A stretch of DNA of 64,000 nt. Origin: Paenibacillus eucommiae (GTDB lineage: Bacteria; Bacillota; Bacilli; Paenibacillales; NBRC-103111). Where the stretch lies: assembly GCF_017874215.1 (NCBI RefSeq), contig NZ_JAGGLB010000026.1, positions 62,001 through 126,000 on the forward strand. Reading direction: 5' to 3'. Position numbers and translations under genes: made by a program. Numbering within the stretch: position 1 is the stretch's first letter; each line of letters starts with the position of its first letter. Below the pieces are notes generated by a model. It searched no databases. It had not been told where the DNA came from and worked only from the letters and a program-made list of their open reading frames with translations. This document shows positions 28,635 through 39,800 of this stretch, one piece after another.

Positions 28635-28662
28635 TTCATGCTGCACTCCTTTGAGGATGTGA

Positions 28663-28771
28663 ATTAAAGATGCAATTTTCTTTTATTAAAGATGTTTACA
28701 ATTTTATTATAAGCAAATATAATCGTTAAAGATACTATTTTTGTGAAAAATATTAAGGACATATCTTTAAT
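28663..28771. promoter_or_regulatory. Candidate GntR-regulator operator array
   Basis: ATTAAAGATG occurs at 28663-28672 and 28685-28694, GTTAAAGATA at 28725-28734, and the inverted form TATCTTTAAT at 28762-28771. All lie in the intergenic region between the GntR-type regulator (-) and the large secreted protein (+). Repeated sites here fit autoregulation plus control of the plus-strand genes. Confidence 0.5.
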
Positions 28772-28902
28772 TTTGTGGGAGGGGAGCGAAGGCTGCATTT
28801 GTATGTGCAATTGAATTTGTATGCGTTTTCAGTTATTTTTCCAGGCATTCGATTGGCGATTATTTTTTTTGAAAATGAACCCAATTACAGAAAGCAGGTG
28901 GA

Positions 28903-31900
28903 ATGATGATGAAGAAAAGATACAAGTTATTGGCATTTTTTACGCTATTGCTCTCCCTTTCTCTTGTGTTAGCAGCCCTTTCCACGCAAGCCTTGGCGGG
29001 GGATACACAACATGTGTCCACGACAGCGTCAATCACAACAGGCAAGATTTCAGACGAGAAATACCCCATCGGCATTTATTGGCCGCCTACACCTGAGTAC
29101 ACAACGCCCGCACAGTATGATCTGATCAAGGAAGCTGGAATCAATACAATTGAAGTGCCTAACATACCGGGATACCTTGCCGTCAGGAATGATGCAATTC
29201 TTGATTATGCAGCGGCCCGCGGAATGAAAGCCTTTGTTCCTCCATCAGAGGCGATGGGCGCTAATGCGATGGCACTTACTGACGATCAGCTTCAAGCGTA
29301 TGTGAATCAATATAAAGATCATCCGGGCTTGGGCGGCTATTTTATTATGGATGAGCCAGGACCGGCTGTAATGAGCGAGGCAGCGCGCATATATAAAAAA
29401 ATTGCCGAGCTCGATCCGAACCATCACCCCCATGTGAACATGCTGCCCTTCACCAATTTATTTCAACAGTGGGTAGATCTTGTAGGCGCAGATAAGTTGA
29501 ATTATTTGGCCACGGATTTTTATCCCTATATCGTGAAGCCTGGTGGCGGTACGGCGATTAAACCCGATTTCTATTCGTTTCTGGATGAACTGAGAAAGAC
29601 AGGCTTGAAAAATAACGTCAAAACAAGCAATTACCTGCAGTCAGTCGGCATAGACGGTTATCTTGTGAGACCGGATGCCAACAGAATGAGGCACGATGTT
29701 TACTCCAATTTGTCCTATGGTGTCAAAGGCTTGACCTGGTTCACCTGGTGGTCGCCTGGCAATACCGGTGTGGAGAAATTTTCAGATGAAGCTATTGTCA
29801 CTAAAAATGGGATGAAATCCGATCTGTATGAGCCTGTCAAAGAGCTGAACAGACAGATCACTACGCTTGGCCCAACACTGCTGAGGTTAAATGCTGTAGA
29901 GGTTTATCACGCAGGACAAATGCCTGATGGAACGGTAAAGGTTCCTGCTGATTATTTTTTTAAACTGATTCCGGATGATAAGGGCAAGGAAACACAGACG
30001 ATTATTTCACATATGGTGGACGCCGAAAGCGGCAGAAATTACATTATGGCCGTCAACAGAACCTTGGCCCAGACGTACGACTTATCCTTCAAGCTGGATC
30101 CATCATGGAAAATTAAAGAAGTGACCGAAGTCTCCAAGAAGACAGGCAAGGAGATTCCAACCGATTACAATCCCACAACAGGTGTTCTAAAAGGAAACTT
30201 CCTGCCAGGGGAAGGAAAATTGTATGCACTTGACCCTGATTTTACATACCAGGCTTCTAAGGCTGTAGGTAATGACACACCTGGAAATCCGAGTACAGAA
30301 CCCGTTTACGGTCCCTATACGAACCTGGCCTTGCAAAAGCATGTAACGGCAACAAGTTCTTATGACACTGGCGGATGGGGCTTGTGGCAAATTGTTGATG
30401 GCGTAAATATGGACGGTCTCTCACATGGGTCGAATTTTGGCTGGTCAAGTCTTGGCGATATTTATAGGAATCATACAGATTCAGTGACCATTGATTTGGG
30501 TGGACTGTATCCGGTTGATCAGGTTAAATTATTTCCGACTATGGGGGCTGGATATTTTCCGAAGCAATATAACATTCAGGTATCCGAGGATCTAATTAAT
30601 TGGCAAACGGTAATAACGTCCTCTGAACAACCTTTTGATAATGATCAGCTTATAAAAGATGCAGTAGTGCACGGATTTACTCCAACATCTGCACGCTATG
30701 TGAAGACAGAAGTAACGGATATGGTGCAAGCCGCCGAGGTCCACGCCCAGTTTGCTGAAATTGAAATTTATGCCAGAACGATATCGCCCTTATCTGTAAG
30801 CTCGGATTCCAAAATATTAATTGCCCATAAACCGGCTCCTCTTACCGTGAAAAAATGGAATGCAGCAGGAGAGCTAGTGAATGTGGCGGGTGAGAACGTG
30901 ACCTTTGTCAGCAAAAATGAAGCTGTTGCAACCGTAGATGCAGGCGGAGTTGTGACGGGTTTAACATCGGGTCAGACCCAGATCACGGTAACTGTAACAG
31001 ATGGTGTTTATGGTCCTAGCGAAAGCATAGATTATGGTATAGAAGTTATTGCCTTCCCGCAACCTTGGGATGCATCGTTTATAGGCTCAGCAAGTGGAAG
31101 ATTACTGTCATCTCCACCGGACACGTTCACGATCAACTCTACTGGCAAAGGGCTGGGGAAAGGATATGCCTACATCAAGCAACCATTGGACATAAGTGAA
31201 CCGTTAGTACTAACGACAACTTTGAACCAGTTGTATCAAACCAATGAAGCAGGTGGAATGGACGGACGTGCGGGGCTGCTCATAAGCAGTGATAATCCGG
31301 CAGAAAATGTTTTTCTTTCGGCCAATGCCAGTGGCAGGTTAACTTTAGTGACTGGATCTCAGGTAGTACTCGGAGATTATGTGAATTTTCCAGCTGAATT
31401 GGCACTGATTAAAGACGGGAATTCTTATTCAGGATATTACAAGAAAGCGGGGAAATGGGTTCCTTTCAATAACACCCAGGCACAATCCACCTCATCCGGT
31501 AATATGGGCGGAGCACTAACGTGGGGAGTTGCCACTTTTTCCAATTCGGACACCCTGCATAACCAGGCTCAATTTTCCGGGACCAAAAGTTATCCAGGGA
31601 TGAGCGCGGACATAAGGGCCTTGCTTTCCTATCCGAAGATGCCGATTGATGCTCAGCAGCAGATTGTTATTTTGGGAACAACTAAAGAAGGCTTTCCAGC
31701 GGCTGTTCCAGCTAATTATGAGATGGCTTATAAAAGCAGTAATTCAGATATTGCTACAGTAGACGAGAATGGAACGATTCAAGCTATAAAGGCTGGAACT
31801 ATCCAAATTACGGTAACTGTATCAGATAGCGGCAATGTAAGAGCTGTACTCACTGTGGACCTAGAAGTTCAACCAGCAACCTGGACGGATGAGATCGAAG

Positions 31901-32259
31901 AGGTGGATCACGGAAGCCCATTTGAAGTGAGAGATGCTGTGTTTAAAGATTTCGAGGGCAATGTTATCGATCGTTTGATTGGCAGAGACTTTGTTAAGGC
32001 CTATGCAACTTTGCATAATAAGTCGGACCAAGCCCAAACGGCCACCATTATCACAGCCTTATACGATTCGAAAGGGGCCATGGTCAACTTATCTTATTTG
32101 GAGCACACCGTTCAAGGTGGTGGCACCGATTATCTCAATGCCGGTTTTCGGCTGCCCGAGGAAACAAAGGGGTTCGTGCTTAAGATGTTTGTATGGGATA
32201 CGCTGAACCAAATGACACCTTGGTCAAACGAAGTCTCACTGAAAAATGAGGTGGAGTAG
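28903..32259 (+). CDS. Large secreted glycoside-hydrolase-like protein with discoidin and Big2 domains
   Basis: A 1118-residue secreted protein. Residues 1-32 form a Sec signal peptide ending QALAG. Residues about 45-330 resemble a glycosidase TIM barrel (YPIGIYWPPTPEYTTPAQYD), with GLGGYFIMDEPGPA placing a possible catalytic Glu near residue 150. An F5/8-type (discoidin) carbohydrate-binding domain follows near residues 470-625, then a Big2 immunoglobulin-like domain (VATVDAGGVVTGLTSGQTQITVTV), a lectin-like beta-sandwich, a second Big2 domain (IATVDENGTIQAIKAGTIQITV) and a C-terminal beta domain. It has no SLH domains, but the next gene does and starts 1 bp after its stop. Family and substrate are not identified. 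Confidence 0.75.
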   Translation: MMMKKRYKLLAFFTLLLSLSLVLAALSTQALAGDTQHVSTTASITTGKISDEKYPIGIYWPPTPEYTTPAQYDLIKEAGINTIEVPNIPGYLAVRNDAILDYAAARGMKAFVPPSEAMGANAMALTDDQLQAYVNQYKDHPGLGGYFIMDEPGPAVMSEAARIYKKIAELDPNHHPHVNMLPFTNLFQQWVDLVGADKLNYLATDFYPYIVKPGGGTAIKPDFYSFLDELRKTGLKNNVKTSNYLQSVGIDGYLVRPDANRMRHDVYSNLSYGVKGLTWFTWWSPGNTGVEKFSDEAIVTKNGMKSDLYEPVKELNRQITTLGPTLLRLNAVEVYHAGQMPDGTVKVPADYFFKLIPDDKGKETQTIISHMVDAESGRNYIMAVNRTLAQTYDLSFKLDPSWKIKEVTEVSKKTGKEIPTDYNPTTGVLKGNFLPGEGKLYALDPDFTYQASKAVGNDTPGNPSTEPVYGPYTNLALQKHVTATSSYDTGGWGLWQIVDGVNMDGLSHGSNFGWSSLGDIYRNHTDSVTIDLGGLYPVDQVKLFPTMGAGYFPKQYNIQVSEDLINWQTVITSSEQPFDNDQLIKDAVVHGFTPTSARYVKTEVTDMVQAAEVHAQFAEIEIYARTISPLSVSSDSKILIAHKPAPLTVKKWNAAGELVNVAGENVTFVSKNEAVATVDAGGVVTGLTSGQTQITVTVTDGVYGPSESIDYGIEVIAFPQPWDASFIGSASGRLLSSPPDTFTINSTGKGLGKGYAYIKQPLDISEPLVLTTTLNQLYQTNEAGGMDGRAGLLISSDNPAENVFLSANASGRLTLVTGSQVVLGDYVNFPAELALIKDGNSYSGYYKKAGKWVPFNNTQAQSTSSGNMGGALTWGVATFSNSDTLHNQAQFSGTKSYPGMSADIRALLSYPKMPIDAQQQIVILGTTKEGFPAAVPANYEMAYKSSNSDIATVDENGTIQAIKAGTIQITVTVSDSGNVRAVLTVDLEVQPATWTDEIEEVDHGSPFEVRDAVFKDFEGNVIDRLIGRDFVKAYATLHNKSDQAQTATIITALYDSKGAMVNLSYLEHTVQGGGTDYLNAGFRLPEETKGFVLKMFVWDTLNQMTPWSNEVSLKNEVE

Positions 32260-32260
32260 G

Positions 32261-33919
32261 ATGAGGAAAGCAGTCAACTATATGTTGCTGGTTGTTGGGA
32301 TGTTTGTGCTTTCTGCATCCAGCGTGTTTGCGAGTACAGATCAGACTAGTCTGACGGAACAAACAAGTCAAACCGCGCAGACTAGACATATCAATCAGAC
32401 TAGTCAAACGGAAATGGCACCGACGAGGATTCAAGCTGCGGGGTATTGGAACGCGCAATCCTATATAGCTCATATCGAAGGGACTATTACGAGCGGGGAA
32501 GGGCGATGGATCACTTTATCTGTCCATAGTCCTTCAGGCAAGCTGTTCTATATTGATCAAACTACGAGTGGAGCAGGCGGGAAATTTGTATTTGACTTTC
32601 CGATCGATAAGCTTGAAACGTACAGCTTTTCGGTGAATGGGAGCGGGGCTGCAGAGAAGTTTCAGGGAACGATCAGCAAACAAACACCTACAGATCCTGT
32701 AGATCCCGTGGATCCCGTAGATCCTACAGATCCGGGGAATCCTCCAGGTCCAGGAAATCCACCTGGCCCATCAGGTACTGCTGGTGGCGATACAGGAAAG
32801 GAAACCCATTCAGCCGACGTCTGGAATGTATCGCTTGATGAACTGAATGAAGCCATTCGTCTTGCGGCTGATAAGGTTGTTAGCCTTGAACTATCAAAAG
32901 AAATCAGTGAAGTGAACCTGCCAGCCGAGGCGATGGAGAAGCTGTTAGGACTAAGTCTGGTTTTCAAGCAAGGGGAGCTGCTGGTGCGGGTGAATGATCT
33001 AGCAGATCTCTTTCCTCAAGTTACTGGAGATCAGCTTGAGGGAGCTAGCATTGTGTTTTCTGTAAAACGTACAGCAGGCAGGGAAAATCCCGTAAGCTTT
33101 GAGAAGAACTTGAAGTATGTCTTGGCGGGGGATGTATATCAACTTAAGCTGTATCTTAAAACGAAAACAGGAAAAGAAATCCCTTTTTCGGGAGCGTCCG
33201 TCTCTGTGAGTTTGCCATACAGTCATCCTGCGATTGAAGAGCTGCTGGGCATTTATCATTACAATGAAACAAGCGGACAATGGAATTACAAGGGAGGGGA
33301 GGTTGATTCGGTCAAGCGGACTGTAACGGCAAGGCTTACCAGCTTTAGCCAGTATGCTGTGATCGAATATGACAAAAGCTTTGACGATGTGGCAAACAGC
33401 CACTGGGCGTGGAAGGCAGTTCACACGCTTGCTGCCAAGCACATTATTAAAGGAATTGATGAGACTCACTACGCACTCACTAATAACGTGACGCGGGCAG
33501 AATTCGCCGCCCTGCTCGTTCGGCTGTTGAAGCTGGAGTCAGTTGGACAGTCACCGTTCCACGATGTGCAGAATAATGAATGGTTTGCCCGGGAAGTGAC
33601 CGCAGCCTACGAAGCGGGAATAATCCAGGGGCGCACCAACGAACTTTTTGCTCCGAGCGAGCCAGTAACCAGGGAGGAAATGGCAGTCATGCTAGCCCGA
33701 TCGATCGACCTTTCGCAGAATCAGCCTGTATCAGACAGAGCTTTCAAGGACAGCAGCCATATATCCGCTTGGGCACTTGATGCAGTACAAACATTGTCCA
33801 AACATAACATAATCGAGGGAGACGATCAGGGCAACTTCAATCCGGGTCATTTGCTCACTCGTGCAGAAGCGGCACAGGCCATTTATAACTTATCGTTGAA
33901 GGTGAACATGGATAAATAA
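32261..33919 (+). CDS. SLH-domain surface protein with Pro-rich linker
   Basis: A 552-residue protein starting with a signal peptide (MRKAVNYMLLVVGMFVLSAS, cleavage near VFAST). A Gln/Thr/Ser-rich segment (DQTSLTEQTSQTAQTRHINQ) and a beta domain follow, then a DPVDPVDPVDPTDPGNPPGP linker and a further domain. Three C-terminal SLH domains (FDDVANSHWAWKAVHTLAAK, FHDVQNNEWFAREVTAAYEAG, FKDSSHISAWALDAVQTLSK) complete it. I chose the ATG at 32261 because GAGGTGGAG lies in the end of the preceding gene at the right distance. The coupling suggests the two proteins work together at the cell surface, with this one as the wall anchor. Confidence 0.87.
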   Translation: MRKAVNYMLLVVGMFVLSASSVFASTDQTSLTEQTSQTAQTRHINQTSQTEMAPTRIQAAGYWNAQSYIAHIEGTITSGEGRWITLSVHSPSGKLFYIDQTTSGAGGKFVFDFPIDKLETYSFSVNGSGAAEKFQGTISKQTPTDPVDPVDPVDPTDPGNPPGPGNPPGPSGTAGGDTGKETHSADVWNVSLDELNEAIRLAADKVVSLELSKEISEVNLPAEAMEKLLGLSLVFKQGELLVRVNDLADLFPQVTGDQLEGASIVFSVKRTAGRENPVSFEKNLKYVLAGDVYQLKLYLKTKTGKEIPFSGASVSVSLPYSHPAIEELLGIYHYNETSGQWNYKGGEVDSVKRTVTARLTSFSQYAVIEYDKSFDDVANSHWAWKAVHTLAAKHIIKGIDETHYALTNNVTRAEFAALLVRLLKLESVGQSPFHDVQNNEWFAREVTAAYEAGIIQGRTNELFAPSEPVTREEMAVMLARSIDLSQNQPVSDRAFKDSSHISAWALDAVQTLSKHNIIEGDDQGNFNPGHLLTRAEAAQAIYNLSLKVNMDK

Positions 33920-33968
33920 ATAGGCAGGCAGCGCAGAATCTAAACTGTGCCTGAGGGGTTAAAACACT

Positions 33969-34160
33969 CTTTTAATGATGAAAAACATCACTAAGGAGCC
34001 CAATTTATTGTGAATCTCCCACTTAGAGATGAAAAACATCATTAAAAGCTCTGAATTCAGCGAAAAAGGAAGCTCCACGCTTCGTTAACGATGAAAATCA
34101 TCGCTATTGCACCAAATTTACGAATTATGCCTGCCATAGCGATGAAAAACATCGTTAAGC
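33969..34160. repeat. Palindrome family A, cluster 3 (degenerate)
   Basis: Four variants of the palindrome (TTAATGATGAAAAACATCACTAA, AGAGATGAAAAACATCATTAA, TTAACGATGAAAATCATCGCTA, ATAGCGATGAAAAACATCGTTAA) lie about 50-60 bp apart in the gap before the alpha-mannosidase gene. All have A-rich loops and carry more changes than the other clusters, so this is probably an older array. Confidence 0.8.
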
Positions 34161-34272
34161 TCGGGATGCGCTCGGATTATGATGAAGGATCAGGTGCGCT
34201 TAAGGCGAATCGATGATTAGAGACATAGAGACATTAGAGACATTGACACATAGACAGATGGAGGGATTTGCC

Positions 34273-36741
34273 TTGAAAAAGCTTCACTTGCTCAGTAATG
34301 CACACTTGGATCCGGTATGGCAGTGGGAATGGGAGGAAGGTGCGGCAGCGGCGGTTTCGACTTTTCGCGCGGCAGCTGAATTTTGCGAGGAATATGAGGG
34401 TTATGTGTTTAATCACAATGAGGTCATATTGTACAAATGGGTGGAAGAATATGAGCCGGCCTTGTTTGAGCGAATCAGGCAGCTGGTTGCCAAAGGCAAG
34501 TGGAATATAATGGGGGGCTGGTATCTTCAGCCGGACTGCAATATGCCCTCTGGGGAATCGTTCGTCCGTCAGATTTTAACCGGTAAAAGCTATTTCAGGG
34601 AAAAGTTCGGTGTGGAGCCTACAACGGCAATCAATTTCGATTCATTTGGGCATACCAGGGGGCTGGTACAAATTCTTCAGCAGGCGGGTTACGATTCCTA
34701 TATTTTTATGCGTCCCAATGATTTCAAAGGAGTTTCCGAAAGAGATTTTATATGGAGCGGCTTTAATGGCAGTGAGGTAATGGCTCATAAGATTATTGGC
34801 GGTTATAATACCTTACTCGGTCAAGCGCATGAGAAAATTCGTGAATGGCTGCAGGAGAATGAGGAGGAAAAAACTGGTCTTATTTTATGGGGAGTGGGCA
34901 ATCATGGAGGGGGGCCATCCCGTCTGGATATCACGAAAATCGGTGAACTGATGGAGCAGACCGAATCTTTCGAGATTGTCCATTCGACGCCTGAATCCTA
35001 TTTTCAAGAGTTGAAAAGTATGAAGGAATTGCCTCGTTTCGAGGGGGATCTGAATCCGTTTTTTGTGGGCTGCTATACTTCGCTCATTCGGATCAAGCAG
35101 CTGCATCGCCGGTTGGAGAATGAACTGTACATGACAGAGAAAATGCTTTCGGCCGCTGCCATGCAAGGTCTGCTTACGTATCCATCCGCTGAGCTGCATG
35201 AAGCATTATGCGATTTGTTGACCTCGCAGTTTCATGATATTTTGCCGGGCAGTTGTGTGCAGCCTGCTGAAGAAGCTTCGCTGCGCTTGATGGAGCATGG
35301 TTTAGAGATTTTGGCACGCTTGAAGGCACGCGCTTTTTTCGCGCTTGCAAAGGGTCAGCCTAAGGCAGCGCTGAAGGAGTATCCTATTCTTATTTATAAT
35401 CCTCATCCATTTCCGGTCAGAGGCATTTTCGAATGTGAATTTATGCTGGAGGATCAGAACTGGAAGGATCAGGTTTCACTTCCAACCGTGGTGCAAAGCG
35501 GAGTCGAGGTCCCTTCCCAGCTGGAGAAGGAGCATAGCAACCTGAATCTGGATTGGCGCAAAAGGGTTGTGTTTGAAGCGGAGCTTGCGCCTTCCACGAT
35601 GAACCGGTTCGATTGCCGGATCGATGTGCTGGAAAGCAAACCGGCTCCACTGCTTAAGGAGGAGGGAGGCGCATTCAAATTTATAACACAAGATTTGCAG
35701 GTTGTAATCAATGCAAAAACCGGACAAATAGACGAATATGCCGCACGCGGAATCCCTTATTTCCGGGAAGGCGCCTTTACTCCTCTGGTGCTGGATGACA
35801 TTGCAGATTCCTGGAAGATGGATGGCCATGCTTTTTCACCTGTCAGCGGTCGCTTCGAGTTGATGGATCAGGAAGCAGGAAGCCGCTTTTCCGGTGTGAA
35901 GCAAGCACTGCCCTCTGTTCGCGTTGTCGAGGATGGAGAAATCCGTACCGTTATTGAAGCGCTGCTCCATTACAATCAATCTTCGATTTGTATGACCTAT
36001 AAGCTGCCCAAGAAAGGAACGGAAATTGAGGTACAGCTGCGGGTGTATTGGCATGAAAAAGATAAAATGCTGAAGCTCTCGATTCCAACATGGATGCGCA
36101 ATGGGGTTTATTGTGGGCAGACTGCCTTCGGCATCAGTGAGTTGGCTGACAATGGCGATGAAACGGTTTCGCAGAAATGGGTATCCGTGCAATCCGCCGA
36201 TAGCGACCAGGCGCTGACCTGTATCAATAACGGCACTTATGGTTCAGATTATCGGGATGGAGAGATTCGCCTGTCCCTGCTGCGCAGTTCCGCTTATTGC
36301 GCACATCCGATCAAGGAGCGTCCTATTGTGCCGCAGGATCGTTTTATGCCGAGGATGGATCAGGGAGAACGGATCTATACGTTTTGGGTGAATGGCGGAA
36401 AGCTTGCACAGCGGCAGGAACAAGTGGATCGGGAGGCTGTCATTCATAATGAAAGGCCTTATGCCTTATCTTTTTTTCCGTCAGGGGATGGGGTGAAGGG
36501 GGAGCCGGCTCTCATACTCGAAGACGATATAGTACAGCTTAGCGCATTCAAAAAGCAGGAGAATGGAGATGGATACATCCTTAGAATTTTTGAACCGACC
36601 GGCAGTGCAAGAGCAACTGCGATCTCAATTCCTGTCTTTGGTATTCGCAAGGAAGTTCAACTGAACGGTTTTGAATTTAAAACCTTCGAGCTTGACCCCA
36701 TAATGGGTAGCTTGACTGAAGTTGGCATGTGTGAACGCTGA
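34273..36741 (+). CDS. Alpha-mannosidase, GH38 family
   Basis: An 822-residue cytoplasmic enzyme. The GH38 catalytic domain begins KKLHLLSNAHLDPVWQWEWE, with zinc ligands His and Asp in NAHLDPVW. The nucleophile Asp is in NFDSFGHTRG (near residue 120) and a further metal-site His is in WGVGNHGGGPS. A three-helix domain and large C-terminal beta domains follow. I prefer the TTG at 34273, since GGAGGG lies 7 bases before it and homologues begin KKLHL; the frame extends to an ATG at 34213 through a low-complexity tract (AGAGACATTAGAGACATTG). With the GH2 beta-mannosidase it indicates mannoside turnover. Confidence 0.9.
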   Translation: MKKLHLLSNAHLDPVWQWEWEEGAAAAVSTFRAAAEFCEEYEGYVFNHNEVILYKWVEEYEPALFERIRQLVAKGKWNIMGGWYLQPDCNMPSGESFVRQILTGKSYFREKFGVEPTTAINFDSFGHTRGLVQILQQAGYDSYIFMRPNDFKGVSERDFIWSGFNGSEVMAHKIIGGYNTLLGQAHEKIREWLQENEEEKTGLILWGVGNHGGGPSRLDITKIGELMEQTESFEIVHSTPESYFQELKSMKELPRFEGDLNPFFVGCYTSLIRIKQLHRRLENELYMTEKMLSAAAMQGLLTYPSAELHEALCDLLTSQFHDILPGSCVQPAEEASLRLMEHGLEILARLKARAFFALAKGQPKAALKEYPILIYNPHPFPVRGIFECEFMLEDQNWKDQVSLPTVVQSGVEVPSQLEKEHSNLNLDWRKRVVFEAELAPSTMNRFDCRIDVLESKPAPLLKEEGGAFKFITQDLQVVINAKTGQIDEYAARGIPYFREGAFTPLVLDDIADSWKMDGHAFSPVSGRFELMDQEAGSRFSGVKQALPSVRVVEDGEIRTVIEALLHYNQSSICMTYKLPKKGTEIEVQLRVYWHEKDKMLKLSIPTWMRNGVYCGQTAFGISELADNGDETVSQKWVSVQSADSDQALTCINNGTYGSDYRDGEIRLSLLRSSAYCAHPIKERPIVPQDRFMPRMDQGERIYTFWVNGGKLAQRQEQVDREAVIHNERPYALSFFPSGDGVKGEPALILEDDIVQLSAFKKQENGDGYILRIFEPTGSARATAISIPVFGIRKEVQLNGFEFKTFELDPIMGSLTEVGMCER

Positions 36742-36777
36742 CTATCCCGGTAAGTTGTGAGAAATACGCCCTTTATG

Positions 36778-36834
36778 GACGTCCTTAGAGGAGCGTGTTC
36801 ATACGTGGGTGCATGAGGGAGGAATGGCTGCTGG
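36778..36834 (-). repeat. Partial element B in reverse orientation
   Basis: Read on the minus strand, this stretch matches the 3' end of element B (ATTCCTCCCTC, GCACCCACGT, TGAACACGCTCCTC, AAGGACGTCC). Only the terminal 55 bp or so remain. It lies in the short gap between the alpha-mannosidase and NPCBM-protein genes. Confidence 0.65.
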
Positions 36835-36871
36835 CTCAGGGCCGTTGCTAAAGAAAAGGAGGGACTGAAAC

Positions 36872-39800
36872 ATGGGAAATGTATGGTTGGATACGCTGGA
36901 GCTATACAATGTCCATACCATGTATGGCAGCGAGAATCGGACGCGTGTTGAGTCAAGTGGACCGGGAAGCATACAGGAACTGTCTTTTTCCCGTGGATTT
37001 ATATCAGGCCCCCATGGCAAAATTGCGATAGAGCTTGAAGTTCCAGCGGCAAGGCTGCAGACTTTTGTGTTTGCGCAGGGGACGAGCGGAGGGTTCGAAG
37101 CGGAAATTACAGGAGATGGACGGCCGTTATGGATTAGCGATGGAAAAATAACACCCGAAAGCCAACCGCTTTACATCGATGTGGATTTGTTCGGCGTCTC
37201 GCGCATAGAGCTGCGAATGAGCGGGGGCGAGGCTGATTGCGATTGCCAGGCACTTTGGGTCGAGGCCAAGCTCCTTATGGACCAAAGTACTGCCAAGGCA
37301 TCTGGAATCAGCATGCTTGGCGAACTGCAACCTGCGGTCATACGGCCTGGTTATGATCACTTTTACAAGGATAGAACGCCATCGGGAACCGAAATATCTG
37401 TTGGAGGTAACATCTATCAGAAGGGGATCTGTCTGAGCGGCGACGGCGATCTGATCTATACGTTTAATCAGGGCAAATATGCACAATTTGAGACTTATAT
37501 CGGTATTGATGCTGGCTCTTTGCAGGGAACGGCATGCTTCCGGGTTTATATGGACAACGTATCCGTCTTTGTGAGTCCTCAGCTTGCTATTGGTGACGAG
37601 GCGATTTTGGTGTCACTGCCTCTGAATGGTGCGTGCGAGCTGAGGCTCGTTAATGAGTGCAGCCAAACAGGTGTTAGTGCAGTCTGGGCCTCGCCGCTGC
37701 TCAAAGACAGCTTGAGCAAAATTGATGCTCAAATTGATGCCCAAGTTAATGCTCAAGATGCACGAGATGTTCAAGAAGGTCAAGAAGCTCAAGGTGCTCA
37801 AGATACTCAAGATACCCAAGATATCCAAGCAAAAGTATCTGCAGAAAAAACCTTCTATGAGGTAGGGAATGCTGATTGGCATATTGATTTGACAGCAAGA
37901 GGCGAAATCGTCGGAGTTCACTGCGGACAAGGTAAGCTTGCGCAATTCTTTCCAGCCACAGGCTTTACGGCGTTAGCTGGCTGTACAGCGGAAGTGACTG
38001 CTGTTGTGGGGGACGCTACAGGCGTATCATTTGAAAAGAAGTTCCATGATGTTGTCACCGGCGCCGTTTGTTATGCGATTGAGAGCTTTACGCCGGATGA
38101 GGGAGCGATTCGCTGGGATTTACGAATCCGTGGAGAGGGGAAGCCATGGAGCACAGCGATTGAGAGCGTGCTTGCGTGGCCGGTCACTGAGGCGGGTTCA
38201 CATTTTTGGACCGCTTGGGGAGATGTGGATCTGCGGACTCAAGGCTGGCGGAATCCTTTGGAGAGCAGACCGTTCCGTGATCTGCTGCTGTATTACGGCA
38301 GCCACTACTTCCGCGGGGATGAGCCGCGGCTTGGCTACAGTCCTTTCCAGCCGGACGTATTTGCGATCCCGATTGCAACCGTGATTGAGTCATCACAGGG
38401 GATTGGCTGGAGTGCAGTCCTATCCCCCCAAGACCTGACGCTGGATATGTCCCTGCGAACGAGTGCCGGCGGAGAAATGGCTTTTTCCCGTGTCAATCAT
38501 CGGATTACGTCTTCTCAGGAGCTCCACTTCACGATGCATTTGGTCATGCATGAGCCGGAATGGCGGGGCGGCGCAAGCTGGATAGCTGGAAAATATCCGG
38601 CTTACTTCGAGCCAGCCAATCGCGCGGTGCATGAGCTGTCTGGCTGTGGAGCCTATTCGATGCATGAGGGCGAGCTCGATGTGGAGAAGCTGAAGCAGAT
38701 GGGCTTCAGTGTGAATTGGAAGGCGAGCCTGGACTTTCCGTATATGGGGATGTTTTTACCTCCGGTTGCTGAAGAAACGCCATGGTCCCGGTTTAATGAA
38801 GACGGAGCCTATAGCTACGACGGAAATCCCGAAAAGCATCGGGGAGCATACGAACAAGCCAGCATCCGCAAGCTTGCCGATTATTCGAAGCAAATGCGGG
38901 AGCTGGGCTTTCATGTGCTCAGCTATTTTAACGTAACCGAGTTTGGGCAGAAAATTACCGGACCGGACAACGTCCAACTGGATGCTGACGACCCTGATTT
39001 ATGGAAGAGCGCGAATGATTATTTGTTTGGCCGTTTGGCTGATGGTGTGCTTTATTGGCCGCAGGGCTTTCCGGAGCGGGAGGGGTTGATTGAGACGTGG
39101 GGATGGGCTGTTGCTATGGACCCTGGAGGGCAAAGCTACCAGAGCTTCTTGCTGGAGCAAGCCCAGCGCCATGTGGATCTTCTCCCAGCAGCGGATGGCA
39201 TTTGCATCGACCGTCTTGATTGGCTGCGTTTTTACAATGACCGTGAAGACGATGGCGTAAGCTGGCATAACGGCAGGGCGGTGCGATCACTGGTGGTCTC
39301 CTGGCATCATCTGATGGAGAAGCTTGGTCCTATCATGCATGAACAGGGTAAGGTGATATACTGCAACAACCATGTCCGGCGAATTGATCTGCTTCATCAT
39401 ATCGACGGGATTTTCGGCGAATTTGAGTATTCCGGCGTAGCGGCTAATTTGGCAGCCTATTGTGGATTTGGCAAGCCTGTAGTTGGCTGGATTTTTGATG
39501 AAAGTAATTTGCTGCCTGACCCGGATGCCTTCCTGCAGCGGTTTCTGCATTTAGGCATGCATCCGATGGTTCCTTTTCCGCTGAACAATCATTCGATTAA
39601 TCCAGGTGTGGCCTGGGCGGATCAGCAGTTTCTTGACTATGGTCCCTTGTTCAATGCGATGAAGGGAAGGATCTGGCTGCTTACGCCAGGCGCGGTTGAA
39701 GTCGCTACGAGCTCAGCTAATTGGAATGTGTTTACGGTAAAAGAAAGCTGGCTGATTGCTGTAACCGGAGGCGCCCTGGAACAGGAAGTACGTATTGTGC

